From contig JAUTXW010000934.1 in NCBI GenBank assembly GCA_030620095.1, forward strand, positions 37,073 through 101,072: DNA of 64,000 nt. Reading direction: 5' to 3'. The notes under the pieces were generated by a model. The model had not been told where the DNA came from. It searched no databases and was given only the letters and a program-made list of their open reading frames with translations. A program made the translations under genes and the position numbers. This DNA is from Kuschelorhynchus macadamiae (taxonomy: Eukaryota; Arthropoda; Insecta; Coleoptera; Curculionidae). Shown piece after piece: positions 45,541 to 54,629 of the stretch. Every line of letters starts with the position of its first letter. Position 1 is the first letter of the stretch.

Positions 45541-46183
45541 CCCGTGTCGTATCTAGGGCCAGGCAACAAGGGTGACCGCCAGGGGCGCAAGCCTATGGGG
45601 GCGCAATCCACGCCTAAGATATTATATTACTCTTCTCCTACAGCCAGTCCACAATTTTAAAACAGTAGAAAGAATAGCAAAGCATATTATTGGGTTACAA
45701 AATTAACTAACAGATTTTAGAAAAAAGAAAAAAAAGGTAAAAAGAATGTTCGATAAAAAAGCGGAAGATGAGTGGGCGTCCTTGACGAACTTATATAAAG
45801 TCAAAATTCAGTTATATGATGTTCTCGATTCTATGATTGCAGAAAATGAATAGAGGTTTGAAAGCCTGTCAACTGTAGCATTCGACTTTAGTTTTTTAAC
45901 AGGAGATCATCTCTGTAAAAAATCTGTTGAACACTTGAAAAAAGCAGTAGCCGATTTAGCAATAAAATATAAAGATGACCTGGATGTCAATGAATTATAT
46001 CTAGAAACTGAGAGTTTAAAGTATCAGGATTGTTCCTTGATAAAAAAATTATAGAAAGCGCAGATTGACTGTGCTGAACGTTTTTCACGAATATAGATTG
46101 GCATCCATCTATCCCAATACAGAAGTCGGTCGGCGCCAAATCGGAATCTTGCCCGAGGCGTCAGCTTCCTCATATACGACTCT
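45541..46183 (+). mobile_element. hAT-like element inserted in the LINE
   Basis: A 643-bp insert flanked by the direct repeat ATCCAGAG (45533-45540 and 46184-46191, extending to ATCCAGAGCC). Ends GTGTCGTATCTAGGG and, inverted, GTCGTATATGAGG are similar. It carries a transposase remnant on the plus strand. Its insertion cut the RNase H reading frame of the LINE. Confidence 0.7.
45746..46054 (+). pseudogene. hAT transposase remnant (ZMYM1/DUF4371-like C-terminal domain)
   Basis: About 102 codons in one frame with a single internal stop at 45851-45853. 'GDHLCKKSVEHLKKAV' and 'LAIKYKDDLDVNELYLE' match the segment before the dimerisation domain in this hAT group (L-x-x-x-Y-x-x-D-L-x-x-x-E-L). The catalytic region is absent. 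This is the second hAT relic of the same broad group in the window, the other being at 22614-24925. Confidence 0.65.
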
Positions 46184-46192
46184 ATCCAGAGC

Positions 46193-46418
46193 CTGGCAAA
46201 TTGCGTTAGCCGCTGCGGAAAATATCAATGATCTGTAATTATCCTGGTAAACACTGACATGATTTATACCAGAAATGTAAAATGCAAATCCAATACCTTC
46301 CGATGATTGCAATGTATACAGATCCATCTGTAGATCCATCCAAATCCAAAATCAATTATTGATCTGACATAAGCCCTACAGAACACTAATGTTATTTTAG
46401 GTTCGGCGCCCCAATGTC
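46193..46418 (-). pseudogene. LINE RT/RNase H junction and RNase H N-terminal part
   Basis: On the minus strand 'ITLVFCRAYVRSIIDFGF' resembles the LINE block L-x-x-x-Y-R-A-x-V-R-S-x-L-D-Y-G. Soon after, TDGS (the first catalytic Asp of RNase H) is readable at about 46325, followed by 'SSEGIGFAFYISGINH' and 'IFSAAANAICQAL'. The short distance between the two blocks shows an internal deletion. The last third of the open frame at 46109-46339 lies in the hAT element, making a chance chimeric ORF. Confidence 0.6.
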
Positions 46419-46522
46419 AAAAATGGAGCGATTCACGATTTTCCGCTTCATCCTCGCGCGGGGGCATGCTAATCTTCTCTGTATTATTCCAATTTTAGTA
46501 TATGTACCGCTGAAGCGAGTTC
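46419..46522 (-). pseudogene. U6 snRNA pseudogene
   Basis: Minus strand: 'GTACATATACTAAAATTGGA', then 'ACAGAGAAGATTAGCATG' (the invariant ACAGAGA box and following U4/U2-pairing region), then a C-rich 'CCCCCGCGCGAGGATGA' and 'AATCGTGAATCGCTCCATTT' with a terminal T run (46419-46423). Changes from typical U6, such as 'GGAATAATACAG' for 'GGAACGATACAG', and a disturbed 5' hairpin point to a pseudogene. Upstream is MITE-like sequence with no visible PSE or TATA element. U6 is the catalytic spliceosomal RNA. This copy is probably not expressed. Confidence 0.85.
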
Positions 46523-47300
46523 AGGGTGTCCAGATTAAGATACAGGATTGCGGTTTTCACATCACTATGCTACTTTTATGTGAAACGAAAGATGCCCTAA
46601 TTAAAATTTTTATAGCCCACTTTGTTTCTAAGATACAGGGTGAAATTGAAAATGTTGCATTTTTGGATCTCCTTGGTATCTTGTTTATCGTTTAAATTAT
46701 CAGAAAAGTAAACAATGGCTCTAAGGTAGATTTTTACGTCAAATTCAGTGGTGTATTATAATTTTTGCTGTGGGTAGTAATTTTTATGATATGACTCAAA
46801 GTTAGGTTTTTTTAAATCTATATATTTTGAAATATTCTGTTTTGTATTTTACAAGCTTTTCAAAAATATATATCAATCTATGTTTATTTTCATTATTAAG
46901 TCCAATATTAACACTTTTTATATTAAATAATCAAAAAATCTTAGTAGGCCAAAGTGAGCATTTGAAATAACAAAAATAGTTTGTCAGAATAGCGACCGTC
47001 TTTATTTTTTCTCGATTTGCGGTAAAACGTTTTAATAATATTAGACTTCTCAACTATGATAGACAATGCTGTATTCAAAAATTATGAAAATACATTCTCG
47101 TCGCTTATATCCAGTGCCACCAAAGAGGCAGATAAAGCTTTGGAACTATATTTAAACGGATAATATTATAGATATTTATTTTTCTCATTCTAGTTAAATA
47201 TTTAAAATATGATATCCAGAATGAACCTGATAAAAGATTTTTTTTTAAACTTACAAGGAAAATCACGATATTGACGAGTTGAATGTGTTGACTTCGGTCG
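46523..47300. other. Non-coding stretch, partly mariner-MITE-like
   Basis: Starts 'CAGGGTGTCCAGATTAAGAT' and includes 'GATACAGGGTGAAATTGAAA', blocks shared with 43947 and (inverted) 53565. No gene. Confidence 0.4.
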
Positions 47301-47309
47301 AGCCAGTTT

Positions 47310-47729
47310 CAACTAATTCTTTTTGAAAAATTGAAGCTTCTATCGGCGTTGTTGAATCCAGGGTTCAGACAATAAAAAAAAACAAGTTTAAACCATATAA
47401 ATTTTATTTGGTACAAAACGTAGAATATTGCAATTGGTATTTGCCAATGCGGGACATTGTCATTAATTTTGGAAGCACTGTTATATGGTCCGATGAGGCG
47501 CATTTTACCAGTGCTGGTATTTTGAACTGGCATAATTATAGAGTTTGCATATAATAAGCACGTTATACTTCCAGGTGAAAGGCAAGGCAAGTTTGGATTT
47601 AATGTTTCATGCTTTATTCTTGGAAAATCATCTATAAAATCTATGACGGCACCCTTACTGCAATTAAATACTTAGATATTTCGGAAATAAACTGCTGGAA
47701 CTTCGAAGTGCACCTAGAAAATTTTTACT
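47310..47729 (+). pseudogene. Mariner-like transposase, part 1 of 3
   Basis: 'FKPYKFYLVQNV' and 'VIWSDEAHFTSAGILNWHNY' include the first catalytic Asp in the S-D-E motif. 'IYDGTLTAIKYLDI' matches the family's G-x-L-T-x-x-x-Y-L block. Frame shifts and stops are present. The gene is then interrupted by a foldback (47730-48806). Confidence 0.75.
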
Positions 47730-48806
47730 GGAAATTCAAAACGAAGTATTTTCAATGCGGATGACGATTTCGAGATACAGTTTTCGGTCTTTGTTTGACC
47801 AATTCTTAGAGTATGCAGCCCGATAAGGGCAGCCTCATGACTCCCTAGCAACTGTCATATACAGGGGGTTATATAAGACCCTGTGATTTTTTTAAAAGTT
47901 TGTTCGACCAGAATTCTTACTATGGAAGATTCCTTTTTTTCATGTGCAACCAAAATAATCTAGAGCTAGGTATAAAAAAACAATTTCTAGCGATTTTGAA
48001 TTTTTTTCTTAGTTTCCGACATATGAGGTTTTTTCGGAAACTTGATTTTTTTAAATAATCTGCTGAATAAACCCACTGGTGGTAATCAAAGGTATATCTA
48101 TCATATTATGAACAAGGTTGGCACCCTTAAATTTTTCAACATGAATATTGTTTACAGGGTTCACCAGAAACTGAAAGGTGTACGTTAGATAGTGATTTGT
48201 TGATCACATGTTATTTTTGTTAATACAGACTTACTTAAACTGTTTGCCCATCATTTCGAGTTAACTGAGAATATCTCCTAATAATACAGTGGGTAACAAA
48301 GGTCTGGAATACTACCTACCTTGCGGAGCAACATTTTTAAAGTTTAGAGTCGGTAGAGTTTTTGGGTGCACCCTGTATACAATATTCATGGTGAAATACT
48401 TAAGGGTGCCAACCATGTTCATAATCCGATAGACCATACTGAATCTGATTGCCCTAAGTGGGCTTTGTTAAGCAGACCATTTAAAAAAAAATCAATTTTT
48501 CTAAAAAAAACCTATATGTCGGAAAGAAGAAAAAATTTAAAAACCGCTGGAATTTTTTTTTGTGCCTAGCTCTAGATTATTTTAGTTGCACAAAGAGAAG
48601 AAGAAATCTTATATAGTAAAATATCCGGTCCAAGAAACGTTTCAAAAAATGACAGGGTCTTATATAACACTCTGTATAAAACGGTTGCGATGGGGTCCTG
48701 AGACTATCCTTATCGGGTTGCATACTCTGGGAATTGGTCAAACAAAGGCCGAAAACCGTAGTTTAAAATCGTCATCCGTATTGAAAACATTTCATTTTGA
48801 ATTTCC
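47730..48806. mobile_element. 1.08-kb foldback (snap-back) element inside a mariner relic
   Basis: The outer ends GGAAATTCAAAACGAAGTAT and CATTTCATTTTGAATTTCC are inverted. Complementarity continues inwards for about 430-450 bp per arm ('CAATGCGGATGACGATTT' with 'AAATCGTCATCCGTATTG', 'TGAACAAGGTTGGCACCCTT' with 'AAGGGTGCCAACCATGTTCA'). The spacer is about 200 bp. No transposase is encoded. It separates two parts of one mariner-like gene that fit together, so it is an insertion. Target duplication unclear. Confidence 0.85.
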
Positions 48807-49065
48807 TTGGTGATTGCGAAGTTCCGGCAGTGTAGTTGTGCCTGAAATAACCGAATATGTCCCTTTGGCGCGAATTCAATAATTTGTATTTGCAGCAAGA
48901 CGGGGCTTGGTCATAATGCTCAAATAGTGAGAAACTATCTAGACGCAAACTTTCCAGGCCACTGGATTGGAACCAATGGACCTGTAAAATGGCCACCTAG
49001 GTTACCTGATTAATTGGTCCTGGATTTCTTGGTTGCAACACTAGTTCATTATGTTTTCTTATACA
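48807..49065 (+). pseudogene. Mariner-like transposase, part 2 of 3
   Basis: 'NYLDANFPGHWIGTNGPVKW' is preceded by the 'LQQDGAWSHNAQIV' block with the second catalytic Asp. It is followed by 'PPRLPD', where the third acidic residue lies. It then breaks off near 49065, where unrelated sequence begins. Confidence 0.75.
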
Positions 49066-49404
49066 AATTTACTTTTGCCGGCCGGCACACCGGAAAAGCA
49101 GAAACATATTTAACTTTTAGTTTTGAGGTACCATGCTTGAGAAGAGAATTGGACGACCGTACCCTCGCACTTGTACTTGTCGACTCTCCGCGCATCTTCT
49201 CGTTTTTAGCCATATGCAATATATGAAATTGTCACCAATAGAAACACGAGACATTGCGCGCGATTATTATTTTAAAATAAAATCAATTTGCATTATTTAC
49301 GTATAGCATAAAATTAAATAATAACCACACATAATAATTATTTAAGAAAAAGAAAAATAACTCTTCAATATATATATATATATATATATATAAGGACGAA
49401 ACAC
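49066..49404. other. Unidentified insert with (AT)n tail inside the mariner relic
   Basis: Begins 'TTTTGCCGGCCGGCACACCG', is GC-richer at its left end and ends in (AT)n at 49370-49392. It separates parts 2 and 3 of the transposase. I cannot classify it. Confidence 0.4.
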
Positions 49405-49660
49405 CTTAAAAATAAAATGTATGCTAGACAGTATCAAGCAATAAAAGAGTTTAAAAATGCTACTGAAGAGGCCTTCAGAGAATTATAACGGATGTCATTT
49501 ATTATTTTGAATGCCTTGAGGCCAATAGGCACTATGTGTGAAACTTGTGTAATATATGACGACCAACAATTGGAACAATATTTACAAAAAAAATTAGCTA
49601 TTAATACTTTAAATTTGTTTTTATATGTTTAATTATTTTTAGTTTTGTGTTAGGTTTTAA
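49405..49660 (+). pseudogene. Mariner-like transposase, part 3 of 3 (C-terminus)
   Basis: 'YQAIKEFKNATEEAFREL' and 'RMSFIILNALRP' match the typical C-terminal helices of this transposase type (I-x-E-L-K-x-A-I-x-E-A-F), and 'YDDQQLEQYL' sits where family members end with N-G-x-x-F-E-x-L. One stop interrupts it. Confidence 0.55.
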
Positions 49661-49663
49661 GCT

Positions 49664-49848
49664 AGTTACGTTGTGATCGAGCGGAAAGCACTTTTTAAAA
49701 ATTACGTAACTTTATTTAAAAAAATGAAACAAACGTTCAGAATCGAGGACAGACTAACAGTGACGCAATTTTACATTTTACCTCTATTTATATGTTTCTC
49801 TTATCTAAATTATATAAATGCAACCTAAACAGTATAGGGGACGTAACT
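49664..49848 (-). repeat. 3' LTR of env-only element
   Basis: 185 bp. It differs from 52090-52274 at only a few positions (for example GTGATCGAGCGG against GTGGTCGAGCGA, and TTACGTAAC against TTATGTAAC). The AGCT target duplication lies outside it at 49660-49663. Confidence 0.9.
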
Positions 49849-50118
49849 CCTCTACCCCTTGATGGGCATATAAACTGAAAGTTTTTATGACCTAATTTTA
49901 TTTGGAACAAATCAAATTTAAATTATTATATTATTATTTACCTCATTTTCTTTAATTTTAAGAATCTTTACTTTAGGCCATAAATATTTGTACAAAATAT
50001 AAAATATTACAATGGTTAAAATTGCATACAATAAAATAGTCCACAAACTTGTCTTATGGTAATATACAGTGTTAGTCAAAAGTTTAGTATTTTCAATTTT
50101 CTGCTTATTTATTTCATT

Positions 50119-51624
50119 TTATAAATCATCAAGTTTTTCCAGGTTTATGGAATTCGTTTTCAAAAATCTTATATTACTATAGACAGTTTTGCTTGTAATA
50201 TTTAAATTAATATTAGGTAAAGGTATATTTAAATATTCATTCTTAGAGTTCTTATAACTCTTAAGTATTATATCATTTATCTTAAGACTACATATAGGGC
50301 TTAACTCAATTAAATAAGTCCCGTTTAATAAAATGGTATTTTGATTATTTTTACAATTTTCGGTAGCTGTAATGTCTTTATTTGTTACAACAACCCATTT
50401 GCCTTCATCAATATTTTGAATTTCTAGATTTTCTAATTTTACGGAAATTTGCTTGCAGTTCGTGATATTATGTGAATATCTTAATAATTGCATTTCGCAT
50501 GGTAGTGTTTTAAATACATTCTCAGAGTGAATGTGATTACATAAATATTCATTGTCCGTTACTTTCTTACAAGGATCATTAGAATATCCGAAATTCTTTT
50601 CATTTATTATGAGATAATTAAAATTTGGTATTATCATTTTATAATATTCGCCATTAGGTATTGGTATTGGAAATAGATGAAATAGAGTATAATCTTGTTT
50701 TTCGACTAAAGGAATTTCTAGCATAAAAGTAACTTCGCTGTTTATTACATAGCCTTTTATCTCTAGAACATTTTCGTATTTAATGATATTTTCTAAAATT
50801 GGTTCAAATGGCAATTTCTCTGAATTTAAATGTCTTTTAATCAGATTTATTTCTGTTAATAATTCTTTAGGTTGAATTATAGTATTATGGAAGTTATTTA
50901 GTTTAGCAAAAGACATAGCAACTTCTATATTTGCTAATATATCATATATATGTTGAAATAACGTATACATTTGTGTTAAAACCATTTGAGTCCGATAATA
51001 ATCAAAATCGGAGATTTCTTGGATTTCTATTTGGTTTAAAACTTGTATTGTTTGATTTACCCTGTATTCTAGGATATTTTGATTATGAGATATATTCTTA
51101 GATATTTCTTGAAAACTTTTAATTGAGTTACTAAGTAGAGTGATTTGTTTATCCATAGATAATTTAATATTATTTTGATTTTGTTTTAATATATTTATTT
51201 CGTTATTTATTGCCATTGCATCATCTTCATCTAAATTCCCTGTTATACTTTTTATTATGCTACCTAGTCCATTAATTAAACCTCTTTTATGCCTAGTTTG
51301 TTTAGGAGGTAATATTTCATTAATTTGGCGTAATATTTTCTGTTTTTGATTATCAATAATTATATAAGAATTATAATATTCTATATTATAGTCGGTTTTA
51401 TTCCGCAAATGTGCTTTTAACATATTATATTTTAAACTTAAAGATTTATATTCTTCTACTATACCTTTTATGTCAAATATTTGTATAAATGTCCAATGAT
51501 TAGTTGTTTTCTGTGCATGTCCTAATTTGTAGGGTAATATGCCAGGGTTTTGATTTAAGTCGTAATATTTTGGTTTGTCTCCTCGGGCGTAGGACCATAA
51601 TACTAGAAGAAAAAAGAGTTTCAT
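50119..51624 (-). CDS. env: Errantivirus/baculovirus F-like envelope protein, stops just before the membrane anchor
   Basis: A 501-residue frame with ATG at 51622-51624. A hydrophobic signal peptide (about residues 1-15) is followed by a surface domain. A furin-type site RHKR at residues 111-114 directly precedes a glycine- and isoleucine-rich fusion-peptide-like stretch ('GLINGLGSIIKSITG'), then N-L-D-E-D-D and a long helical, glutamine/asparagine-rich region. Paired cysteines and many N-x-S/T sites occur in the second half. This layout is that of insect errantivirus Env and baculovirus F proteins, which drive membrane fusion. The frame ends at 50119, before any membrane anchor. The same frame stays open beyond the stop and encodes a hydrophobic segment. 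Confidence 0.88.
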   Translation of the reverse strand: MKLFFLLVLWSYARGDKPKYYDLNQNPGILPYKLGHAQKTTNHWTFIQIFDIKGIVEEYKSLSLKYNMLKAHLRNKTDYNIEYYNSYIIIDNQKQKILRQINEILPPKQTRHKRGLINGLGSIIKSITGNLDEDDAMAINNEINILKQNQNNIKLSMDKQITLLSNSIKSFQEISKNISHNQNILEYRVNQTIQVLNQIEIQEISDFDYYRTQMVLTQMYTLFQHIYDILANIEVAMSFAKLNNFHNTIIQPKELLTEINLIKRHLNSEKLPFEPILENIIKYENVLEIKGYVINSEVTFMLEIPLVEKQDYTLFHLFPIPIPNGEYYKMIIPNFNYLIINEKNFGYSNDPCKKVTDNEYLCNHIHSENVFKTLPCEMQLLRYSHNITNCKQISVKLENLEIQNIDEGKWVVVTNKDITATENCKNNQNTILLNGTYLIELSPICSLKINDIILKSYKNSKNEYLNIPLPNINLNITSKTVYSNIRFLKTNSINLEKLDDL

Positions 51625-52072
51625 TGGTTTTCTTGTTGGTTTCTTGTTGTTTCTTCCTTATCCTAGGTCCTTAAATCTACGCTGGTTTGGCGATGTTTGT
51701 CCTCCCCAGTTGAACTGCTGGATCGGCGATTTTTGTCCTCCCCAGTGGTTCTTGGTGATGTGCTAGCTGTCTCGTCTCTTTCCGTCGGGTTCCCCGTTGA
51801 AGATGGTCCTTGTGGAAGTCGCCTTAGATCGGCACTATCTGCTCCCAGTAGGCTCCCAATTCTCTTCAGATTTTTCCTCTTGAAAGCCGCCTTAGATCGG
51901 CACTATTTCTCTTCCAATCGGTTTCTGAATTTTGGGTTCTTCGATTCGTCTTGTCTTGTGAAGTCGCCTTAGATCGGCACTATCTACTTCCAAAACTTGA
52001 ACCGTCGAATTTGTTTTGTAGGTTTAGTGAATAAATTTTTGGAAAAAACCGTGTTTTTTGTCACGTTTCACT
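51625..52072 (-). promoter_or_regulatory. Leader of env-only element with tandem motifs
   Basis: Untranslated region between primer site and env ATG. On the plus strand the motif 'GCCTTAGATCGGCACTAT' occurs three times (51820-51837, 51889-51906, 51966-51983), about 67-78 bp apart. A second motif 'TTTGTCCTCCCCAGT' occurs twice (51698 and 51731). Repeated leader motifs are known in several errantiviruses, where one such array acts as an insulator. I see no match to that insulator's own site. Confidence 0.6.
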
Positions 52073-52089
52073 ATCCTAGCGACTGCGCC
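52073..52089 (-). promoter_or_regulatory. Primer binding site of env-only element
   Basis: Directly next to the 5' LTR, minus strand TGGCGCAGTCGCTAGGAT (its first T shared with the LTR end). It resembles the TGGCGCAGTCG-type primer sites I recall as tRNA-Ser-like in errantiviruses. The tRNA assignment is from memory and not checked. Confidence 0.6.
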
Positions 52090-52274
52090 AGTTACGTTGT
52101 GGTCGAGCGAAAAGCACTTTTTAAAAATTATGTAACTTTATTTAAAAAAATGAAACAAACGTTCAGAATCGAGGACAGACTAACAGTGACGCAATTTTAC
52201 ATTTTACCTCTATTTATATGTTTCTCTTATCTAAATTATATAAATGCAACCTAAACAGTATAGGGGACGTAACT
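52090..52274 (-). repeat. 5' LTR of env-only element
   Basis: 185 bp, AGTTACGTCCCC to CACAACGTAACT on the minus strand. The small frame seen inside either LTR is a by-product. Confidence 0.9.
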
Positions 52275-52519
52275 AGCTTTTTAAATGAATTAGTAGGTAC
52301 TGTGATAGTTTTAATTTAAGTTGCTAATAAGTAGGTATTAAAAAGTGAAAATTCAAATCCGTCTGGGCCTAGTAAGAGTCAGAGGACCTTGAAGAAATAT
52401 AAGTAGCATCCATACAAATGTAATATAGTGCAACATTTGCATCCTAGCGATGCCGAGCTCCGGGCACTGTTTTGCCAGTGATATTTGCAACAAATCGATG
52501 CTAACGATTTATTTTGCAG

Positions 52520-53065
52520 ATTTGTTATCTGGTCAGACGAATGCTTTTTTTAAGTGTGGGAATTTTTAATCGTTATAATACCAGGAACTGGCATAGTGAA
52601 AATCAGCATTTAATATTTGAAAGGGCACAACAAGGACGCTTTGAAGTTGGGGTGTGATGTTTTATTTTGGGCACACATAGAGTTTACAGCATTTTTGAAG
52701 GAGGTCTTACAACACGTAGATACCTAGAAATCCTTGAGGAAGTTATTCCAGAACTGCTCAAAAATATTCCATTAGCCAAATATAATGCTGTTTACCTACA
52801 GCAAGATGGTGCCCCAAGTCACAACTTTAGGCTCTTAAGGGAATTTCTTGATAATAACTTTCGTCAAAGATGGATAGGTACCAACTCAATTTTATATTTT
52901 TTTTATGGGGAACTTTGAGAGGCAATTCATTTAGCCTTTCGAAATCTGCGAATGAGACACCAATGGTTCTCTTTAACGCTATTTAAAGAATTACAACCAA
53001 TTACCAATTTTGCATTAGAGAAAATGGTCGTCAATTTAAACATCACCTTTATAAATTGGTCTTTT
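52520..53065 (+). pseudogene. Mariner-like transposase remnant
   Basis: 'RFVIWSDE' (first catalytic Asp), 'GGLTTRRYLEILEEVIPELL', 'YLQQDGAPSHNFRLLREFL' (second catalytic Asp) and 'QRWIGTNS' are readable. The rest is frameshifted, and the third Asp block (P-P-R-S-P-D) is not preserved. Same general transposase type as the copies at 47310 and 61806, but independently decayed. Confidence 0.8.
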
Positions 53066-54398
53066 TTTTAATAATGGTATTTTTTTGTGTTTGTCATATT
53101 GTTACTCTATGCTATAAAACTGTTATTGCGAACTTACTGTTATTAAAAAACTATAGATATTTTCGTATAAGAAGATACGTATATGCAAGGTATCCAATTC
53201 TTCGTTAGCAATATGTAACTTTCAATTGTTTATTATTGTTAATCATGGCCTACTATTAAATTATGCATTTAATTTCAGAAATTTGTCATTTATTTGCGTG
53301 ACTCTGAGAAAAAGTGCATACTATTATATATTTTTGAAAAGGCAAAAAAAAGACAAATTTTATAGTCTATAAATATAAAGAGTGTTCCAGTTAAAATAAT
53401 AAAGTAAGGTCCGATAATTTTTTAACCTGACCCTATACACTAATTCCGAAGGCGGGATTGAGTTTTACGGGAAAAGTTATATAAGAAGCAGTTTTAACAT
53501 TTTCGATAAGTTATCTGATAGTTGAGATACGAGGGGTGCCTGAAAATGCAACATTTTCAATTTGGCCCTGTATCTTAAAAACTAAAAAGGCTATGATAAT
53601 TTTGTAAAAGGGCAAACCGCAACTCTCTTTTTATAAAAATAACGGAGATAAACCGCAAATGTATCCAAAATGGGACACCATGTATATGTTCAAAAACTAA
53701 AAGTGTAAGTTAGTCGCAATACATCTCAGTCGATTAAATATGTTAATAGATGCCGCGAATTATTTAGTTATCAACTTTTAGAACAATATTTTATCCTGAA
53801 TACTTATCATTTAATTAATTCACAGATCAAATATACACTTGGGTTACGACCAAAATAAAATGCAAATTTTTATCTTATCCGTTTAATTTATTTGGCGATA
53901 TGTCGTAAATATAACCGACTCGGTGGGGCATTAAAAATGCAAAGCTCTTAAGATTATACCGAAAGTAACTCGAAGCTTAAGCCCCTGAAAACATGCCGGT
54001 TATTTTTAGGAGCAGTTTCAATTTTTCCGCATGTTTTGAACGTTTCTAAATGCCTCACGTCACGTCAATTTTACGGCCGCCAAGTTCGTATTAGCCGAAT
54101 TAATCCCATGAAATACGTGGCGATTATATTTTTTAATCAACACTAATGAATAATAGGATCCCATTAGCCTATATGTGAGATTATATCATTTTTATCGGGA
54201 TTCGTCGAATACATCGTTTCACTATTGGCATTAGACCCTGTAATTGACGGATTTCGTGCGATATAATACAAGCAATATGTAAACATGTTCTTTCCAGATA
54301 GTACAGAAAGTAGCGCCATTTTTTAGTACAGGTACAGGAAAATTATAAGACCAGATGAACTATCGTAAACTTATATCCACATGAATTCTGACATTTGC
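53066..54398. other. Non-coding stretch with mariner-MITE-like segment
   Basis: 'CCCTGTATCTTAAAAACTAA' (53569) to 'TGGGACACCATGTAT' (53669) is an inverted relative of the segments at 43947 and 46523. No gene found in 53700-54398. Confidence 0.4.
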
Positions 54399-54406
54399 AT
54401 TAGCTA

Positions 54407-54563
54407 GACATGTAGCCAGGTGAGGGGGTCCTGGGGGTCTGGAGTCCCCTCCCCCCGAAACTTTGAAAATATTTTGGTGTAGGCATGCTTCTTACTAATT
54501 TCCTTGAGGTTTGACCATTTCGACCCCCCACCCCGAAATGAATTTCTGGCTGCTACGTGCGTG
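54407..54563. mobile_element. Short hAT-like MITE with perfect 8-bp target duplication
   Basis: 157 bp between exact GCATTAGC octamers (54399-54406 and 54564-54571). The ends TAGACATGTAGCCAGG and CTGGCTGCTACGTGCGTG are related to the ends of the 1.14-kb element at 39340, so it is probably a miniature of that family. The interior is G/C-run-rich (GAGGGGGTCCTGGGGGTC, CCCTCCCCCC). Confidence 0.8.
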
Positions 54564-54629
54564 GCATTAGCAGATATTAAGTACCGATACTTGCGTATCT
54601 TTATGTAAAAAATCAGTTAATTTTCTTTA

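Larger units (their letters stand above)
44656..46522 (-). mobile_element. U6 snRNA-LINE chimeric retro-insertion, later split by a hAT element
   Basis: On the minus strand a U6-like sequence (46522 to 46419) runs straight into LINE sequence of the same orientation: an RT/RNase H linker, RNase H, then a long 3' region ending in an A-rich tail (minus-strand AAAACCAAAAAAAAAA at about 44656-44672). Fusion of a U6 5' part to a 5'-truncated LINE is the known outcome of template switching during target-primed reverse transcription. I did not identify a flanking target duplication with confidence. Confidence 0.65.
49664..52274 (-). mobile_element. Env-only LTR element (errantivirus-like), complete with target duplication
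   Basis: A 2,611-bp insertion flanked by AGCT on both sides (49660-49663 and 52275-52278). Two 185-bp LTRs begin AGTTACGT and end ACGTAACT, the AGTTA...TAACT form of errantiviruses. Minus strand order: 5' LTR, primer site, repeated leader, envelope ORF, purine-rich AAGGGGTAGAGG, 3' LTR. There is no gag or pol. Intact ends and duplication show it integrated as this short form, not by later deletion after insertion, although a deleted genomic RNA could also explain it. Confidence 0.85.

Noticed and set aside
46109..46339. A genuine 76-residue protein
   Set aside because: A chimera of LINE RNase H and inserted hAT sequence across a target duplication.
46419..46522. U6 as a functional snRNA gene
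   Set aside because: Changes in conserved positions and no PSE/TATA-like promoter upstream. It is also joined to a LINE.
49697..49829. Small protein encoded in the LTRs (also at 51997-52254)
   Set aside because: The frame lies in the LTRs on the strand opposite to the element, with low-complexity content.
51697..51972. Plus-strand ORF in the env-element leader
   Set aside because: It is antisense to the leader, arises from its repeats, and has no domain.
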